Shown here in pieces: positions 62,223-64,000 of a stretch of 64,000 nt of DNA (position 1 is the first letter of the stretch; every line of letters begins with the position of its first letter). Source of the stretch: Lingula anatina (lineage: Eukaryota; Brachiopoda; Lingulata; Lingulida; Lingulidae). A model generated the notes under the pieces. That model did no database searches, was not told where the DNA came from, and saw only the letters and a program-made list of their open reading frames with translations. The translations under genes and the position numbers were made by a program. The DNA lies in contig NW_019775491.1 of assembly GCF_001039355.2 (NCBI RefSeq), positions 925,740 through 989,739 of the forward strand. The letters run 5' to 3'.

Positions 62223-62910
62223 CCCTTTTCAAGATATTTTTAGTACGGGTGAGACTTTAAAACTCTTTTAAAATTCTGGCTTATGACTTTTAAATTGAAT
62301 GCCAAAGGAATGCCCAAAAAAACAATTGTGTCAGAACTTAAATGTATCAAAGGCAGTACCAGAAAGCAGTGAAAGTGAAGATTAGATTTATGATGGTGTT
62401 TAATGATTTAAGATGTAGTGAACTGAAAACTGAGGGATGCGTGTAGTATTGGTTCTGCATTGTAAAAATGTTGTGCAAATACAAATATAGCTTCAAATTT
62501 TCGGATTTTGGATGTTATTAGTATTGTGATTTGCTTGTACCATGATCAAGTGACAGTATTTTTCATAACATAATGAACAATTTTTTAAAATTTTTTGGAA
62601 ATTAATGTCAGTTTCTATTAAAACCATTTCTTGCCCCAACTGTTGTTGAAACCATTATAAAATCACATTTTTTACTCAGGTAATAGTGATAACTTTTACA
62701 TAAATGGCATTTTTTATCATTTTGAATGGAAATTTAGAAGTAGAGTTTTCAAAGATTATTATATATTGTAACTCTTCTTATATGAAATATGCATATTGGT
62801 ATGTGCTAGGCATGTAAAATGTGAAATGATTATGTAATATTCTAATTTGGAATGCTCTACGAAACCAGGTGCCCTAAATATCAGTCCAGTGTTGACCTGG
62901 GCACTCTCTT

Positions 62911-62937
62911 TCCTCTCTCTCTCTCTCTCTCTCTCTC
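62911..62937. repeat. (TC)n microsatellite
   Basis: About 13 TC units. Confidence 0.9.
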
Positions 62938-63659
62938 CATCATAAGTTACACTTAACACACTTGAAAATAGCTACATGTAGCCCAACTGCCATAATTTTA
63001 ACCTTCCCATGGTCAAACTCAGACACTGCAAAACTTTGTTTTGAAAACAACAGTCTGGGGGTTTATAGTGTAAGTTTTATTTTAATGTTGTAAACAAAGA
63101 TCATCATAGATATGCACTGGTAACTGGTATGAATCTTAGCTTAAAATGTGTGTTCAAACAAAATGGATTCAATTTTCACTGCTGCGTGTTATTCTGATTA
63201 ATGACAACTTACTGGAAATGAGGGTTTGTAAGAAAAAACAGTATTGCTAAAACTTTAGACTCTGATTTGTATATTCCAAAAGATTAATCAAATCATGTAA
63301 TCTGTTTTTCACTCTTGTTGATTAAAGAAATTTATTAAAATACCCCTCATGTGGTGACTATTTTGTTTCTTTTTACCACTAGGGAATTTTGAAGTGCTAT
63401 AAGTTACATTACTTCTGTAGTCTGGACCTAAAATAAATACATGCAATATTGGAAGATTTGGACAAGCATGTTTATTTTTTCTAACACCCCAAAGCTTTGA
63501 AGCCCCCCTTACACTGGAAGACATCCTCTCTGCATTCCAGTAGTATGGCCCGGTTTGAGAGTTAAAAAAGTACTTTACTTGCTGATAACTGGCCGATCAT
63601 TGAGCATTCATTCTACAACCATAGCAGTCAGACAAAGGAGTCAGAGGCAATATTATTGA

Positions 63660-63827
63660 CAGGGGCGGATCCAGATTTATATTCTGACAGTCTTCCAAAT
63701 TTTCTTTGTTGATCTATCCTCCATTTTTGACTGTCTTCCGACAGTAAAAATTAGATACCCGTCAATGTAAACTTGAAAATCTGACCGTCTTCTGGAAGAC
63801 CCAGAAGACGGCCTAAATCCGCCCCTG
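63660..63827. mobile_element. Short MITE-like element, 168 bp
   Basis: The left end reads CAGGGGCGGATCCAG; the reverse complement of the right end reads CAGGGGCGGATTTAG. The pentamer ATTGA flanks both sides (63655-63659 and 63828-63832), a likely target duplication. The interior repeats CTGACAGTCTTCC-like motifs in both orientations and has no coding capacity. CAGGGGCGGATCCAG-type ends occur in several cut-and-paste DNA transposon families; the superfamily cannot be set from this copy. Confidence 0.7.
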
Positions 63828-63902
63828 ATTGAGTAGCAGGTAGTGAAATATCATTGGATTTTAATGGATGTTGATATGCCCTTCTCCAACAGTTCTTTTT
63901 TT

Positions 63903-63930
63903 ATGTACAGACACAGATGTGTCTGTACAT
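63903..63930. repeat. Perfect palindrome, 13-bp arms
   Basis: ATGTACAGACACA and TGTGTCTGTACAT flank GA. Also partly a TG/CA-type sequence. Function unknown. Confidence 0.85.
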
Positions 63931-64000
63931 ATAATCATCACCTGTGTCTGTCATCCCTGTCCCCTTTGCCCTCACTATGCACTTTCATTGATAACACATA

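Larger units (their letters stand above)
61632..63659. other. HACD3 3' UTR and downstream sequence
   Basis: AT-rich, no gene recognised. The frame at 61989-62243 (84 codons) lacks a known domain. It includes a 21-bp direct repeat, a TC microsatellite and candidate polyadenylation signals. Confidence 0.6.

Overview
This window looks like nuclear DNA from an animal, most likely an invertebrate bilaterian. It is AT-rich, has long spliced genes with GT/AG introns, microsatellites and a decayed PIF/Harbinger transposon, and its proteins resemble human ones closely enough to align by eye. I cannot fix the phylum: a lophotrochozoan, ambulacrarian or cephalochordate would all fit. No prokaryotic, plasmid, phage or CRISPR feature was seen. 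All exon models were built by hand from reading frame, splice phase and recalled family sequence, without RNA evidence.

Layout. (1) Positions 1-8071, plus strand: the 3' part of a KHDC4 (BLOM7/KIAA0907) homologue, 12 exons, from the middle of its KH domain to the conserved C-terminus. An internally deleted Harbinger element (4227-5143) lies in one intron. The last coding segment is repeated three more times just after the stop codon. (2) 8328-13888: intergenic, two hairpins, no recognisable gene. (3) 13889-15079, plus: an intronless class A (rhodopsin-like) GPCR of neuropeptide-receptor type. (4) 15080-17844: intergenic plus the probable DAPK 3' UTR. (5) 17845-56983, minus: a complete death-associated protein kinase gene of DAPK1 architecture (kinase, calmodulin-binding segment, ankyrin repeats, Roc-COR, death domain), 26 coding exons over 39 kb. 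(6) 56984-57387: a compact divergent promoter with an ETS-type site. (7) 57388-61631, plus: a complete HACD3 (3-hydroxyacyl-CoA dehydratase 3) homologue, 10 coding exons, 370 residues. (8) 61632-64000: HACD3 3' region, a 168-bp MITE-like element and a perfect palindrome.

The genes do not form one pathway. KHDC4 is linked to pre-mRNA splicing, the GPCR to peptide signalling, DAPK to calcium/calmodulin-controlled death and autophagy signalling, and HACD3 to very-long-chain fatty acid elongation in the ER. The one likely functional link is the shared DAPK/HACD3 promoter.

The most interesting signals are in DAPK. An in-phase terminal exon (42023-42226) would give a short kinase-plus-calmodulin isoform resembling vertebrate DAPK2. 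A 184-codon in-phase exon (38537-39088) would add a disordered linker absent from the human protein. The ankyrin block is built from eight consecutive exons of exactly 99 bp, all phase 0.
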